Positions 47,393 to 56,581 of a stretch of 64,000 nt of DNA are shown here, piece by piece (position 1 is the stretch's first letter; every line of letters begins with the position of its first letter). The stretch spans positions 186,001 through 250,000 of the forward strand of contig NZ_FOCJ01000009.1 in assembly GCF_900110075.1 (NCBI RefSeq), given 5' to 3'. A program made the translations under genes and the position numbers. The DNA comes from Paenibacillus sp. OV219. GTDB lineage: Bacteria; Bacillota; Bacilli; Paenibacillales; Paenibacillaceae. The notes beneath the pieces are model-generated. The model was given only the letters and a program-made list of their open reading frames with translations, was not told where the DNA came from and ran no database searches.

Positions 47393-47454
47393 ATTACGCT
47401 CCTTTTGGAATAGAGAATAGGATAATCGATGCTATCCTATTCTCTCGTACCGAA

Positions 47455-48864
47455 TTATTTTGATAAGCTGGTGTTGTTAGCCCAGAACTTATCAAGCTCT
47501 ACTTGCACTTTTTGAGTGGCTGCGTCCAAGATTTCTTTCGTATTCCCTTTATGATAAATCGCTTCATCGATCGCCCTTGCATGTTCCGACCATAGCAGTT
47601 GCCCGACAGGAGATACCGGAAGGCTGATCGATTTTTCCATCGCTTTAACAGTAAAATCGATCGCATTCTTGACGTTTTCGTTTTGCAGCGGATCAATATA
47701 CGTTTTGTTCAAGTACTCGTTCAAGTCAATATTAGCTGTCCAATTCGGAATATAGGTCCTCTTCTGCGATGTGTTATATTTCGCTGCAGCTTCGGCCTGA
47801 TATTTCGGACCTTCTGTTGTCAGCCATTTTACGACTTCAAAAGCTTCCTTCGGATTTTTTGCGCCTTTCGGTACTCCCCACGCCCAGCCACCACTCCATG
47901 TTTTGAAATCGCCCCCTGTTGGTGTAGGCGGCATTGCTACGCCAAAATTAAGATTAGGCGAGAAGCGCAGCAGATCGGATAAGACCCAGTTCCCGTTAAC
48001 TACCATGGCCAGCTTCCCAGATAGGAATGGATCGTTCGCACCAGATTGGAATGAAGAGGAGTATGCGTTGGCCTTCTGCGCACCGCCAAGAAGATCGTAG
48101 CCTTTAACCATGAAATCGAGAGCTGCCACATTCTCAGGCGAGTTTAGAAGAACTTTTTTACCTTCATCATCAAGAAACTTCCCATTGTTCTGAATCGCAT
48201 AAAGGTAGAACCAACTGTTACCGAAATTCGGGAGAAATCCGATCTGTTTAAATGAATCGCCGTTCATAATGGTGAGTTTTTTGGAATAGTCTAGAAGTTC
48301 ATCCCACGTTGTAGGCGGCTTGTCGGGATCTAGTCCGGCTTGCTTGAACAGATCTTTGTTGTAGTATAGAACCCTGTCGTCCATTCCTGCAGGCAATCCC
48401 CATACTTGACCTTTGAACGACATTTCCTTGATCGTGTAATCATAGAACCTAGAAAGATCGAGGTTTGAAGATTCGATCAAGTCGTTCAAGGGCATAAGAA
48501 TTCCCCGTGAAGCTACTTCCATAATGAATGGTCCGTTCAAGTTGACAACATCCGGCGGAGAGCCTGCAGCTATCGCAGCGGTCAGTTTGCTAAGGTCCTG
48601 GGTGTCGTAGCCGCTGGAGCCCGGCATAGCTTGGGTCACCAATTTAATACCAGGATGTTCTTTGTTAAATTGTTCGATCATTTCCTTGTTGCCGCTGCCG
48701 ACGGACAAGGGGTCGAGACCCCACACAACGACTTCCACTTTCTCTCCTGTGTCTGTGGAACTTTCATTGTTGGATGTTGATTGATTCGAATTGCTGCAGC
48801 CGGCCAAATAGACCGCCAGCATTGCCGGAATTGCCACCCTGATAGCTAGTTTCATCTTCGACAT
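47455..48864 (-). CDS. Sugar ABC transporter solute-binding lipoprotein (second importer)
   Basis: 469 residues from an ATG directly behind AAAGAGGAGGTTGTGT; the frame extends to 48897, but this site decides the start. Lipobox LAGC (MLAVYLAGCSNSN) predicts a lipid anchor. The mature part is a family 1 extracellular binding protein (VVVWGLDPLSVGSGNKEMIE, PAGMDDRVLYYNKDLFKQAG, WAWGVPKGAKNPKEAFEVVK). It delivers a sugar to the permeases that follow. Its promoter carries a cre site. Confidence 0.92.
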   Translation of the reverse strand: MSKMKLAIRVAIPAMLAVYLAGCSNSNQSTSNNESSTDTGEKVEVVVWGLDPLSVGSGNKEMIEQFNKEHPGIKLVTQAMPGSSGYDTQDLSKLTAAIAAGSPPDVVNLNGPFIMEVASRGILMPLNDLIESSNLDLSRFYDYTIKEMSFKGQVWGLPAGMDDRVLYYNKDLFKQAGLDPDKPPTTWDELLDYSKKLTIMNGDSFKQIGFLPNFGNSWFYLYAIQNNGKFLDDEGKKVLLNSPENVAALDFMVKGYDLLGGAQKANAYSSSFQSGANDPFLSGKLAMVVNGNWVLSDLLRFSPNLNFGVAMPPTPTGGDFKTWSGGWAWGVPKGAKNPKEAFEVVKWLTTEGPKYQAEAAAKYNTSQKRTYIPNWTANIDLNEYLNKTYIDPLQNENVKNAIDFTVKAMEKSISLPVSPVGQLLWSEHARAIDEAIYHKGNTKEILDAATQKVQVELDKFWANNTSLSK

Positions 48865-48882
48865 ACACAACCTCCTCTTTAT

Positions 48883-48896
48883 CGAAAACGCTTTCA
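48883..48896 (-). promoter_or_regulatory. cre site (CcpA operator)
   Basis: Minus-strand TGAAAGCGTTTTCG matches 12 of 14 positions of TGAAAGCGCTTTCA. It sits about 20-30 bases before the start of the binding protein gene, so CcpA would repress the operon when preferred sugars are present. Confidence 0.75.
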
Positions 48897-49014
48897 TACG
48901 TTGAATTATATAAGAGGCCGCATAAAAAGTATTTTCTACATATGATCCTATATTTAAAGAATTTAATCATTTAGCTTGCTTGATAACCGGTTACAATTCA
49001 GAGCTGAAAATGGG

Positions 49015-49048
49015 TAAAAAGAAAAGCTGTCGAGATTCTCGACAGCTT
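49015..49048 (-). terminator. Rho-independent terminator of the alpha-xylosidase gene
   Basis: On the minus strand AAGCTGTCGAGA pairs with TCTCGACAGCTT, followed by TTCTTTTTACCC, 36 bases past the stop. Confidence 0.85.
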
Positions 49049-49083
49049 GAGGATGCATGCAGATCCTATCATCTGCTATTTTT

Positions 49084-51414
49084 TTAAAGCTCGATAACCA
49101 CTTGCGCTGCACCTGAAGCCGGGATGATCCGTACGCCTTCAGCGCCTATATCAGCCGCGCCGCCTTGAACGGATGCAACGCTGTTCACGCCGCGAAGGAG
49201 AACTTGCCAGCCTTCAGCTTGACCTTGCGTATCCACCGTAATCGTGGAGCCGCTGCGTGTCGCGCGAGCCGTAAACGCAGTTTCACCTGTAACAGTCGGT
49301 ACAACCGCAGTTGCCTCAGCACCATCTTGAAGCGCGAAGAGCTGAAGCGTAACACCTACTGCATAATCGTAATCCGGACGGCTGTCTTCTGCGCCGACAG
49401 GAATGAGTGAATTTTCACGAACGAAGAGCGGCATGCTGAAATAGTCATACTTATCCAGGCGCCATACGCCGCCTTCTACTTGCTCGCCAGAGAGGTAGTG
49501 CGTCCACGTGCCCATCGGCAGGTAGTACGTCGATTCACCTTCCGCATTGAAGATCGGTGCGACAAGAATGGAATCGCCAAGCATGTATTGACGGTCGAGA
49601 TAGTCGACAGTCGGATCGTCGCCGAATTCCAACACCATTGCGCGCATGACCGGCAGGCCGATTCGCACGGACTCTACGGATTGGCCGAATAAGTATGGCA
49701 TGAGGCGCAGCTTCAGCTTCGTATAGTGGCGAAGCACGTCAACCGCTTCTTCGTCATACAGCCAAGGCACGCGGTACGAAGTGCTGCCATGCAGACGGCT
49801 GTGGCTTGAGAGCAAGCCGAATGCTACCCAGCGCTTGTACAGATCTGGCGGGGAGCTTTGCTCGAAGCCGCCGATGTCGTGGCTCCAGAAGCTGAAGCCG
49901 GACAAGCCTAGCGACAGGCCGCCGCGGAGGCTTTCTGCCATCGACTCGTATGTCGCTTCGCAGTCGCCGCCCCAGTGAACCGGGAATTGCTGACCGCCTG
50001 CTGTAGCGGAGCGGGCAAACAAAGCAGCTTCGCCTTTGCCACGTTTCTCTTCGAGCAATTCAAAGACGACTTTATTGTACAGCTGTGTGTAGTAATTGTG
50101 CATTTGCTTTGGATCGGAGCCGTCGAAGTACACAACATCCGTCGGGATACGCTCGCCGAAGTCGGTTTTGAAGCTGTCGACACCCATATCAATTAGCACT
50201 GCAAGCTTGGATTTGAACCAATCGCATGCCGCCGGGTTTGTGAAGTCAACCAGGCCCATACCGTACTGCCACAAGTCCCACTGCCATACGCTGCCGTCCG
50301 GACGTTTCACGAGATAGCCGAGCTCCATCGCTTCATCGAACAAGGGAGAGCGCTGCGCAATATAGCTGTTGATCCAGACGCAGATGTGAAGACCTTTTGC
50401 CTTGAGGCGCTCCAGCATCCCCTTCGGATCTGGGAATACACGCTCATCCCATTCGAAGTTGCACCACTCGTACTCTTTCATCCAGAAGCAGTCGAAGTGG
50501 AACACAGCAAGCGGAAGATCGCGCTCAGCCATACCGTCAACGAAGCTCGTTACTGTCGCTTCATCGTAGTTTGTTGTGAACGAAGTCGTCAGCCACAGGC
50601 CGAACGACCAAGCCGGAGGAAGTGCTGGCTTACCTGTTAGCGCTGTGTAGTTAGAAAGCACATCTTTTAGCGATTCGCCGCCAACGATGTAATATTCAAG
50701 CTGTTCGCCGGCTACGCTAAACTGCGCCTTGGACACTTTCTCTGACGCGATTTCGTAGGAAACGAGCTCAGGGTGATTCACGAATACACCGTAGCCACGG
50801 TTCGTTACATAGAAAGGTACGTTTTTGTACGCCTGCTCGGAAGCTGTTCCGCCATCCTGGTTCCAGATGTCAACGACTTGTCCATTTTTGACAAAAGGAG
50901 TGAACCGCTCGCCAAGCCCGTATACCGTCTCGCCAATGCCGATGTCCAGCTGCTCGCGGAATTGGTGGTTGCCGTCATTCGCTTTGATGTAGCCAGTGGA
51001 GCGGAAGCCGCTGCGAGTCAGCTTGCGACCTTTGTACGTGTAAGTAATTGTAAGCGGGTGCGCTTTTGTGATCGTAACCGCCGTTTCGCCGCTCTTTAGA
51101 GTAACAGCTTCTGCAGAATCTTGAATCTCTACAGCTGCATCGCCTTCAGTCATTAGTGGGAAAGAAGACGGGCCAAGGCGACGAGTTCCTTTATGGTGAT
51201 AGAACTTTGCACGAATAATATCCTTCATCGGTGAAGAGAATTCCATCGTCATGAGCGGCTCGTTCAGTGTGTTAGCGCGGTTCTCCAAGTGCCGGTGTGT
51301 TGCATATACGGTAATGCGATTATTATTCGAATCGACTTTTACGTCATGGACTTCATAAGGTGTGAGTACTTGATACCCTTCGCGGGTCATCCAGTAACCG
51401 TCGCTGAATTTCAT
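49084..51414 (-). CDS. Alpha-xylosidase, glycoside hydrolase family 31
   Basis: 776 residues. The nucleophile Asp is in SFKTDFGERIPTDVVYFDGS, the wording characteristic of YicI-type alpha-xylosidases. The acid/base Asp is in GGDCEATYESMAESLRGGLS. The N-terminal beta domain, barrel and C-terminal beta domains fill the usual ~770 residues. It releases alpha-linked xylose from short xyloglucan fragments in the cytosol. Start 51414 gives MKFSDGYWM, which aligns with YicI-type N-termini; ATG 51426 is a weaker alternative. It has its own terminator, so it is not part of the neighbouring sugar operon, but both may serve plant glucan use. Confidence 0.91.
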   Translation of the reverse strand: MKFSDGYWMTREGYQVLTPYEVHDVKVDSNNNRITVYATHRHLENRANTLNEPLMTMEFSSPMKDIIRAKFYHHKGTRRLGPSSFPLMTEGDAAVEIQDSAEAVTLKSGETAVTITKAHPLTITYTYKGRKLTRSGFRSTGYIKANDGNHQFREQLDIGIGETVYGLGERFTPFVKNGQVVDIWNQDGGTASEQAYKNVPFYVTNRGYGVFVNHPELVSYEIASEKVSKAQFSVAGEQLEYYIVGGESLKDVLSNYTALTGKPALPPAWSFGLWLTTSFTTNYDEATVTSFVDGMAERDLPLAVFHFDCFWMKEYEWCNFEWDERVFPDPKGMLERLKAKGLHICVWINSYIAQRSPLFDEAMELGYLVKRPDGSVWQWDLWQYGMGLVDFTNPAACDWFKSKLAVLIDMGVDSFKTDFGERIPTDVVYFDGSDPKQMHNYYTQLYNKVVFELLEEKRGKGEAALFARSATAGGQQFPVHWGGDCEATYESMAESLRGGLSLGLSGFSFWSHDIGGFEQSSPPDLYKRWVAFGLLSSHSRLHGSTSYRVPWLYDEEAVDVLRHYTKLKLRLMPYLFGQSVESVRIGLPVMRAMVLEFGDDPTVDYLDRQYMLGDSILVAPIFNAEGESTYYLPMGTWTHYLSGEQVEGGVWRLDKYDYFSMPLFVRENSLIPVGAEDSRPDYDYAVGVTLQLFALQDGAEATAVVPTVTGETAFTARATRSGSTITVDTQGQAEGWQVLLRGVNSVASVQGGAADIGAEGVRIIPASGAAQVVIEL

Positions 51415-51536
51415 AAATCGGTTCATCCTCTCAAAATGGCTTTTCGCTGTATCTAATAACAGTATACTGATTGAAAAGTATTCATTCTTGTATTATTATG
51501 CTTAATATTAATACAATTATGATACTTGGAGATGGT

Positions 51537-52424
51537 ATGGTGGATATCCATCATTTGCGCGAAAATCGCCGTCACGGCAGCACCGGTTTGCCTGTCGGCA
51601 TTTACCTTATGGACCAAGCGGCAGGTGAGCCGATTCTAGATAATCATTGGCATGAGGAAGAGGAATTACTCGCTATTGTGAGCGGGGAAGCGGTGTTCCA
51701 GATCGGCTTGGCTACCTATACGGCAAAGGCGGGGGATGTGCTGTTTATCCCAGGCGGCGAGCTGCATGGCGGCTATTCACTGGATGGCGCTGCGTGCTCT
51801 TATGCGGCGCTCGTCTTTCATCTGGATTGGCTGATGAGCCAAGGGGACAGCGCAACGACGCAATACTTGGAGCCGATTCGGCGGGGGAGGCTTGTGCCTG
51901 AACCTCACGCGGATGCCGGGTCAAATGCGCTCGCTGAAAGCTTGTTCGATCCGTTAATGTCGCTCATTGCACTAGAGCATTCGGAGGATCCGGCGAAGCC
52001 AATGCGGCTGAAGGCAGGGTTGTACATGCTGCTTGCGGAATACGTGACGCGTGATGCGTTCGTACGTAGGGAGCCTCGGTCTTCACTTGATATGCATACA
52101 CAGGAGCGGCTCAAAACAGTGCTGACCTACATTGATACTCATTATGCGAGAAAGCTTACCATCAAGGAGCTGGCGGCAGAGGCTGGCATGAGCGAGGGGC
52201 ATTTCACTCGAGTGTTTAAGTCGTTTATGCGCAAGACGCCGATTGATTTTATTAATTCGCTTCGCATTCGAATTGCTGCTGCGCTCCTTGCAGATCGGCG
52301 GATCTCAATTGGCGAAGCGGCGCTGGAGTCCGGTTTTGACAACTTCAGTTATTTCTGCAAAATGTTCCGTTCTGTTTATCAGTGCACACCTTCGGAATAT
52401 CGGGAGCGGGAGGAATTGGGATAA
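51537..52424 (+). CDS. AraC-family regulator with cupin domain
   Basis: 295 residues. ATG 51537 lies behind TTGGAG; longer starts to 51471 have no ribosome site. The N-terminal cupin (~20-95: NHWHEEEELLAIVSGEAVFQ) binds an effector. The C-terminal helix-turn-helix pair (~190-290: LTIKELAAEAGMSEGHFTRV, ISIGEAALESGFDNFSYFCK) binds DNA. Divergent from the alpha-xylosidase gene with ~120 bases between starts, so it very likely regulates it. Confidence 0.9.
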   Translation: MVDIHHLRENRRHGSTGLPVGIYLMDQAAGEPILDNHWHEEEELLAIVSGEAVFQIGLATYTAKAGDVLFIPGGELHGGYSLDGAACSYAALVFHLDWLMSQGDSATTQYLEPIRRGRLVPEPHADAGSNALAESLFDPLMSLIALEHSEDPAKPMRLKAGLYMLLAEYVTRDAFVRREPRSSLDMHTQERLKTVLTYIDTHYARKLTIKELAAEAGMSEGHFTRVFKSFMRKTPIDFINSLRIRIAAALLADRRISIGEAALESGFDNFSYFCKMFRSVYQCTPSEYREREELG

Positions 52425-52511
52425 TTATGTATTATTATGGTAGACAGCTCCATTGTTGTCTGCTATTATGAGGTCAATATAAATAAGCAGATGATTAGCG
52501 ACCGCTATGCG

Positions 52512-52557
52512 AAGAACGCAAGCACGGGCACATGCCCGGCTTGCGTTCTTTTTTTTG
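52512..52557 (+). terminator. Rho-independent terminator
   Basis: AAGAACGCAAGC pairs with GCTTGCGTTCTT, with an inner ACGGGC/GCCCG stem, and is followed by eight T. It ends the AraC transcript and insulates the Tad-like operon. Confidence 0.94.
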
Positions 52558-52582
52558 TTCTCGCTGAGAAGCTGCGGAAAGG

Positions 52583-53329
52583 ATGGGCTATGAACAGATG
52601 AACAGAAAGCGGAATTTGCTCGTCACGGTCACGGCTGCGCTGCTGTCAGCATTGCTCGTATACGGCGTTTATGTGCTGCAATTGCGGCAGGTACAGTTTC
52701 AAGAAACGGTAAACATCATCGTACCTCAGCGCTTTGTTGCTTCCGGTGAGCGGCTAAGTGCAGAGATGCTTGGGAATAAGCAGATTTCAAGAGCATCTTA
52801 CGAGCCGGAGATGTCTACGGATGCCAAGGAACTGATCGGATCGGAGGCAATCGTGCCACTTGGCGCGAATGAGCCAGTGCTGACGTGGAAGGTAGGCAAG
52901 TTCCGACTGCAGCCCGGGCGCAATCAGTCAACCTTCCAAATTCCGAGAGATTATGTCTTGTCCGTATCAAGCGGTATCCGGGCAGGAGATAAGGTCATTG
53001 TATATGGCTCGGGGGCCGAGTCGGAGTCAGTGCGTTTGTTTGAAGACCCCATAACCGTCGCTTCTGTGAAGACATCAGGCAATTTGGAAATTGATGATAT
53101 GAATGATTCGAATTTGAAGGCAATGGCTAGCAGTGATCAGGAAGGGATGTATGCAGCAAGGCGGGATGCCAATGGCGTCATAGATGCAATTAATTTGAAT
53201 TTGACGGAGGCGCAGTGGCTGAAGCTCGATGCATTGTGTAAAAGTGGCGCAAGCAAAGTCGTCATTGCGTACTCTTCGGAATCGCTCGACATTGCAGCTT
53301 CTAAGATAGGTGAGGAGGCGGTGCGATGA
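52583..53329 (+). CDS. SAF-domain protein, CpaB/RcpC-like (Tad pilus assembly)
   Basis: 248 residues. One N-terminal membrane segment (NLLVTVTAALLSALLVYGVY) is followed by a SAF domain (~45-115: NIIVPQRFVASGERLSAEML, VPLGANEPVLTWKVGKFR) and a beta-rich tail. CpaB/RcpC proteins of this layout line the Tad pilus machine in the periplasm or outer face. It opens the operon and overlaps the next gene by 4 bases. The start could be 52583 or the ATG at 52598. Confidence 0.78.
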   Translation: MGYEQMNRKRNLLVTVTAALLSALLVYGVYVLQLRQVQFQETVNIIVPQRFVASGERLSAEMLGNKQISRASYEPEMSTDAKELIGSEAIVPLGANEPVLTWKVGKFRLQPGRNQSTFQIPRDYVLSVSSGIRAGDKVIVYGSGAESESVRLFEDPITVASVKTSGNLEIDDMNDSNLKAMASSDQEGMYAARRDANGVIDAINLNLTEAQWLKLDALCKSGASKVVIAYSSESLDIAASKIGEEAVR

Positions 53330-54195
53330 TTGGCGTTCAAAGCCAAAGGGGAATGGCGCACAGGGCTCCGCTCCTTACGTTCTTCGGCACGACACCGAAT
53401 ATCGGGACGACGGTGACGGCGTTCGCGACCGCTTGTCGGTTAGCGCAGTACAGCGGCTTGTCGGTCGGGTATTTGGAGTTGAACCTCAAGAGCGCTAAGC
53501 TCCATCGTTTCATTGGCATCGATCAGCCTGCTGCTACGCTTGATGCGCTGCGGCCTGAACTGCGCACGGGCACCCTTACGACGGACAAGCTGCTGCGCTC
53601 GATGCATGTAAGCAAGGCGGTGCCTGGTCTGCATATGCTGCTTGGCAATCTGATGCGTGATCAGGCGGAGTTCTACGCGATTGAAGAAATTGAGCATTTG
53701 CTGAGTGCGGCTGAAGCGGCTTTTGACGTTGTTGTCGCTGATGCCGGCGCTTATTGGGATAATGCAGCCATTCTTTGCGCGCTGCGCAGGGCGGATCGGC
53801 GGCTGATGACAACAACGAGCGCTTTATCCCATTTTCAAGAGGATGGCCAGCGCTGGGTGAAACAACTTTCAGAACTTTACGGCATTGGGATTCATGACTA
53901 CGAAGCGGTTATTATACATCAGCCATGGGGTAAGGGAGGATTTCAAGTGAAGGACATTTGCAAAGAAATGGGTGTTTCGCTGCTCGGGGAGATGGCTCTG
54001 CCACAGCCGATGCTTACTCAGCTTGATCGGGGGACGCTAGACGAATGGATGATGCAGAATGAGCAGGGTAAAGAATCGATGAAGGAACCTGCAAAGCAGC
54101 TTATCGCGGCTTACGGGCTGAAGCGTCCAGCGAAGCTTGTCGTGCAGCCATGGTATAAGAAGCTGTTGACGCATCGCGGCGGGGTGAGCTCTTGA
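53326..54195 (+). CDS. CpaE/TadZ-like ParA-family protein with degenerate P-loop
   Basis: 289 residues. A ParA/MinD-like fold: the loop FFGTTPNIGTTVTAFATACR (~19-38) is at the position of the deviant Walker A, which is normally KGGxGKTT, but both lysines are missing. The Walker A' part (LELNLKSAKLHRF) and Walker B-like VVVADAGAYWDN are present. TadZ/CpaE localises the Tad machine at the membrane or pole, and some relatives have similarly altered loops. Position and gene order support this assignment. Confidence 0.75.
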   Translation: MIGVQSQRGMAHRAPLLTFFGTTPNIGTTVTAFATACRLAQYSGLSVGYLELNLKSAKLHRFIGIDQPAATLDALRPELRTGTLTTDKLLRSMHVSKAVPGLHMLLGNLMRDQAEFYAIEEIEHLLSAAEAAFDVVVADAGAYWDNAAILCALRRADRRLMTTTSALSHFQEDGQRWVKQLSELYGIGIHDYEAVIIHQPWGKGGFQVKDICKEMGVSLLGEMALPQPMLTQLDRGTLDEWMMQNEQGKESMKEPAKQLIAAYGLKRPAKLVVQPWYKKLLTHRGGVSS

Positions 54196-55616
54196 TGCAG
54201 AAGGAGGAGAAGTTCTCGCCGTCTGCTTTCTCTGCGAAGCTCTGGGCGATGGAGTCGGGAGTGGCTGTGGTGGTGGAGGGCAGCACCAATGCAAGCGCGC
54301 AACGGGACTTTGGTAGGCTCGCCGATGATATTCGCTCCTACCTTGCGCTGCCCCGTGGTGATACGGAAGAAGAGAAGCGCGAGTATAACGAGAGCTTGAA
54401 CCGAGCGGTGCTCGGCTACACAGATGACCGTGAGCACATATTGGCCGTTATTGCGGATCGGCTGCTGCGTCAGAGAATCCATGAGCTGCCAGGGTACAGC
54501 CATCTTTATGGCACGCTGGCAGAAGCATTGTTCGCCGAAGTTATCGGCATGAACGTGTTGGAGCTCATCCTGGCTGAACGCAGTGGACTTGAGGAGATTC
54601 AAGTTGTCGGCACTCGTATCTTCGAGGTGCGCGACGGCAATAGTTCGCCATCAGCGTATTCGTTCGAGTCGCTGAGAGAAGTAGGGCGTATTCAGCAGAA
54701 CCTCGTGCTCTACAACAATGACCGGATTAATCCGCGCAAACGATGGGCTGAAGTGATGCTGCGCGACGGAACGCGCGTTACGATGACTGGATTCGGGTTC
54801 ACAGCACTGCCGACATTGACGCTTAGATTCTATACGGTACGCAAATTTCAGCTGGCTCAGCTTAGTACGCCGGAGTATGGCACGATCAGCGAGCGGCTGC
54901 GTATGATGCTGCTTGCGGTGTTAGATGCACGATTCAATGTCGTCATTATCGGACCGACTAACTCAGGCAAGACGAATCTTATCAAAGCGCTAATCGGTGA
55001 ACTGCCTGACGAGGAGCGGCTTGTCACGATTGAGAGCCGGCACGAGCTGATGCTTCAGCGAGATTTCCCGTCCAAGAATGTTATCGAGTACGAGGTGGAC
55101 GAGGAGGATGCGCAGCACCGTTCGACCCAAGCGTTCAAGCTGGCACTGCGGCAGTCTCCACAGCGAATTATTCATGCGGAGATTCGGGATGATGATGCGA
55201 ACATCTATGTCCGTGCCTGCACGCGCGGACATGCCGGATCGATGACGACGCTGCATGCGAATGCGCTTGAGGATGTATCGGAAGCGATTACGGATATGTG
55301 CATGCTTGATGGACGTGGCATGAGCCCGGAGCGGCTGGCGAAGCGAATCACAGAGTATGTCACCCAGATTGGCATTGAGATGCAGTTCTCGGCGGGGAAA
55401 CGCAGACTTGTGAGACTTGCGGAGATTAGTTGGAAGGATGGCGGGCCAGCCGTTCGGGACTGGGCTGTGTTTAATGAGCAGTCACTGGAATGGAGCTATC
55501 CGGCGGCGCCATCCGAGCAGGCCTGGGCGAAGCTAGTCCTGGGTGGCAGGACTTGCGCAGGCTTCACTCTGCAGCGTGCGTGGCCGGAGGAAGGGGCTGA
55601 TCGAACCGGATGCTGA
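54195..55616 (+). CDS. Tad/CpaF-type secretion ATPase
   Basis: 473 residues. Walker A GPTNSGKT at 253-260, an Asp-box region (LVTIESRHELML), Walker B in RIIHAEIRDDD and His-box STMTTLHAN-like SMTTLHANALEDV. These are the GspE/VirB11-type motor motifs for pilus assembly or secretion. The start shares a base with the preceding TGA; a TTG one codon earlier is possible. It energises the TadB/TadC platform encoded next. Confidence 0.93.
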   Translation: MQKEEKFSPSAFSAKLWAMESGVAVVVEGSTNASAQRDFGRLADDIRSYLALPRGDTEEEKREYNESLNRAVLGYTDDREHILAVIADRLLRQRIHELPGYSHLYGTLAEALFAEVIGMNVLELILAERSGLEEIQVVGTRIFEVRDGNSSPSAYSFESLREVGRIQQNLVLYNNDRINPRKRWAEVMLRDGTRVTMTGFGFTALPTLTLRFYTVRKFQLAQLSTPEYGTISERLRMMLLAVLDARFNVVIIGPTNSGKTNLIKALIGELPDEERLVTIESRHELMLQRDFPSKNVIEYEVDEEDAQHRSTQAFKLALRQSPQRIIHAEIRDDDANIYVRACTRGHAGSMTTLHANALEDVSEAITDMCMLDGRGMSPERLAKRITEYVTQIGIEMQFSAGKRRLVRLAEISWKDGGPAVRDWAVFNEQSLEWSYPAAPSEQAWAKLVLGGRTCAGFTLQRAWPEEGADRTGC

Positions 55617-56545
55617 GGTTTGGACTGATTGCTTTTACGATTGCGTTGTTTGGCTGCATGTACGTTGTGTTTCGCGGTTTGCTTGGTGTGTGGCTACATC
55701 ATCAACAGGCTGCTGGTCGGTTGAATTACAAGCAGGATCAACGGCTGCAAGCTCGGATAGCCAGGTATTTGGAACAGTTTGAACGGCCGCACCGTCACTT
55801 GTCAGAGCTGCTTGAGTCGCTACATCTGGAATGGCGAATCAGTTCTGTTGCCGGACTGAGCTTGCTGCTGTTACTTGTCGGTGTTTCATTCGGAGCCTTA
55901 TTCTTTCAAAGTCTCAAAGGCTCGTTGATGCTTGGAGGACTCCTCATATCGCTGCCGTATATGACGCTTCGCTCCATGCTCACTCGCCGTCAGATGAAGA
56001 CACGAGTAGATTTCTTGCCGGCTGTTGAGCTGTTCTATCAATGCTGTCTCGTTAGTGGCGGCAGGCAGATTCGTGCTGCTCTGCAGCGAACTGTCGAAGA
56101 GAAGCGGTTGCTCGGACCGATGCAAGCCGTGTTTGAGCAGCTGTACCGCAATGTGTCCGTTCGTGGCGATCACGAAGCTAGCCTGCGCATTTTTGCAGCT
56201 TCACTCGGTCATGTGTGGGCGGATTATTTTGTCAATATCGTCCGGGCAGGGCTTGCTGAGGGGCATCCAATCGCTGCTAACTTGAAGGATCTGATCATCG
56301 ATATGCGTAAAGCCCGCATTGCCAATCAGCAGGAGCGCAACAAGCTGCTCGAGATTCGAATAGCAAACTTCTCGCCTGTTTTCTTCCTCATCTTGTTTCT
56401 TGGAATCAACTTTCATTACAACGCGGGCAATGCGTACCAATACTATATCGCCGATCAGGGCGGTCGCAATATGCTGCTGAACGCAGCCGTCATGATATTC
56501 TGCTCCTTTGTGATGGGATTGTGGCTGTCTCGCAAGAAGATGTGA
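55610..56545 (+). CDS. TadB-like type II secretion F-domain platform protein
   Basis: 311 residues, overlapping the ATPase gene by 7 bases. Membrane segments at ~5-28, ~78-110 and ~260-305. The cytoplasmic GspF domain (~125-235) includes VELFYQCCLVSGGRQIRAAL and YFVNIVRAGLAEGHPIAANL, typical of Tad platform proteins. It forms the inner-membrane base with the next gene. Confidence 0.86.
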   Translation: MLRFGLIAFTIALFGCMYVVFRGLLGVWLHHQQAAGRLNYKQDQRLQARIARYLEQFERPHRHLSELLESLHLEWRISSVAGLSLLLLLVGVSFGALFFQSLKGSLMLGGLLISLPYMTLRSMLTRRQMKTRVDFLPAVELFYQCCLVSGGRQIRAALQRTVEEKRLLGPMQAVFEQLYRNVSVRGDHEASLRIFAASLGHVWADYFVNIVRAGLAEGHPIAANLKDLIIDMRKARIANQQERNKLLEIRIANFSPVFFLILFLGINFHYNAGNAYQYYIADQGGRNMLLNAAVMIFCSFVMGLWLSRKKM

Positions 56546-56581
56546 GTAAGGCGGAGCGGTAGGAGAGGAGACTTGAGGCTC

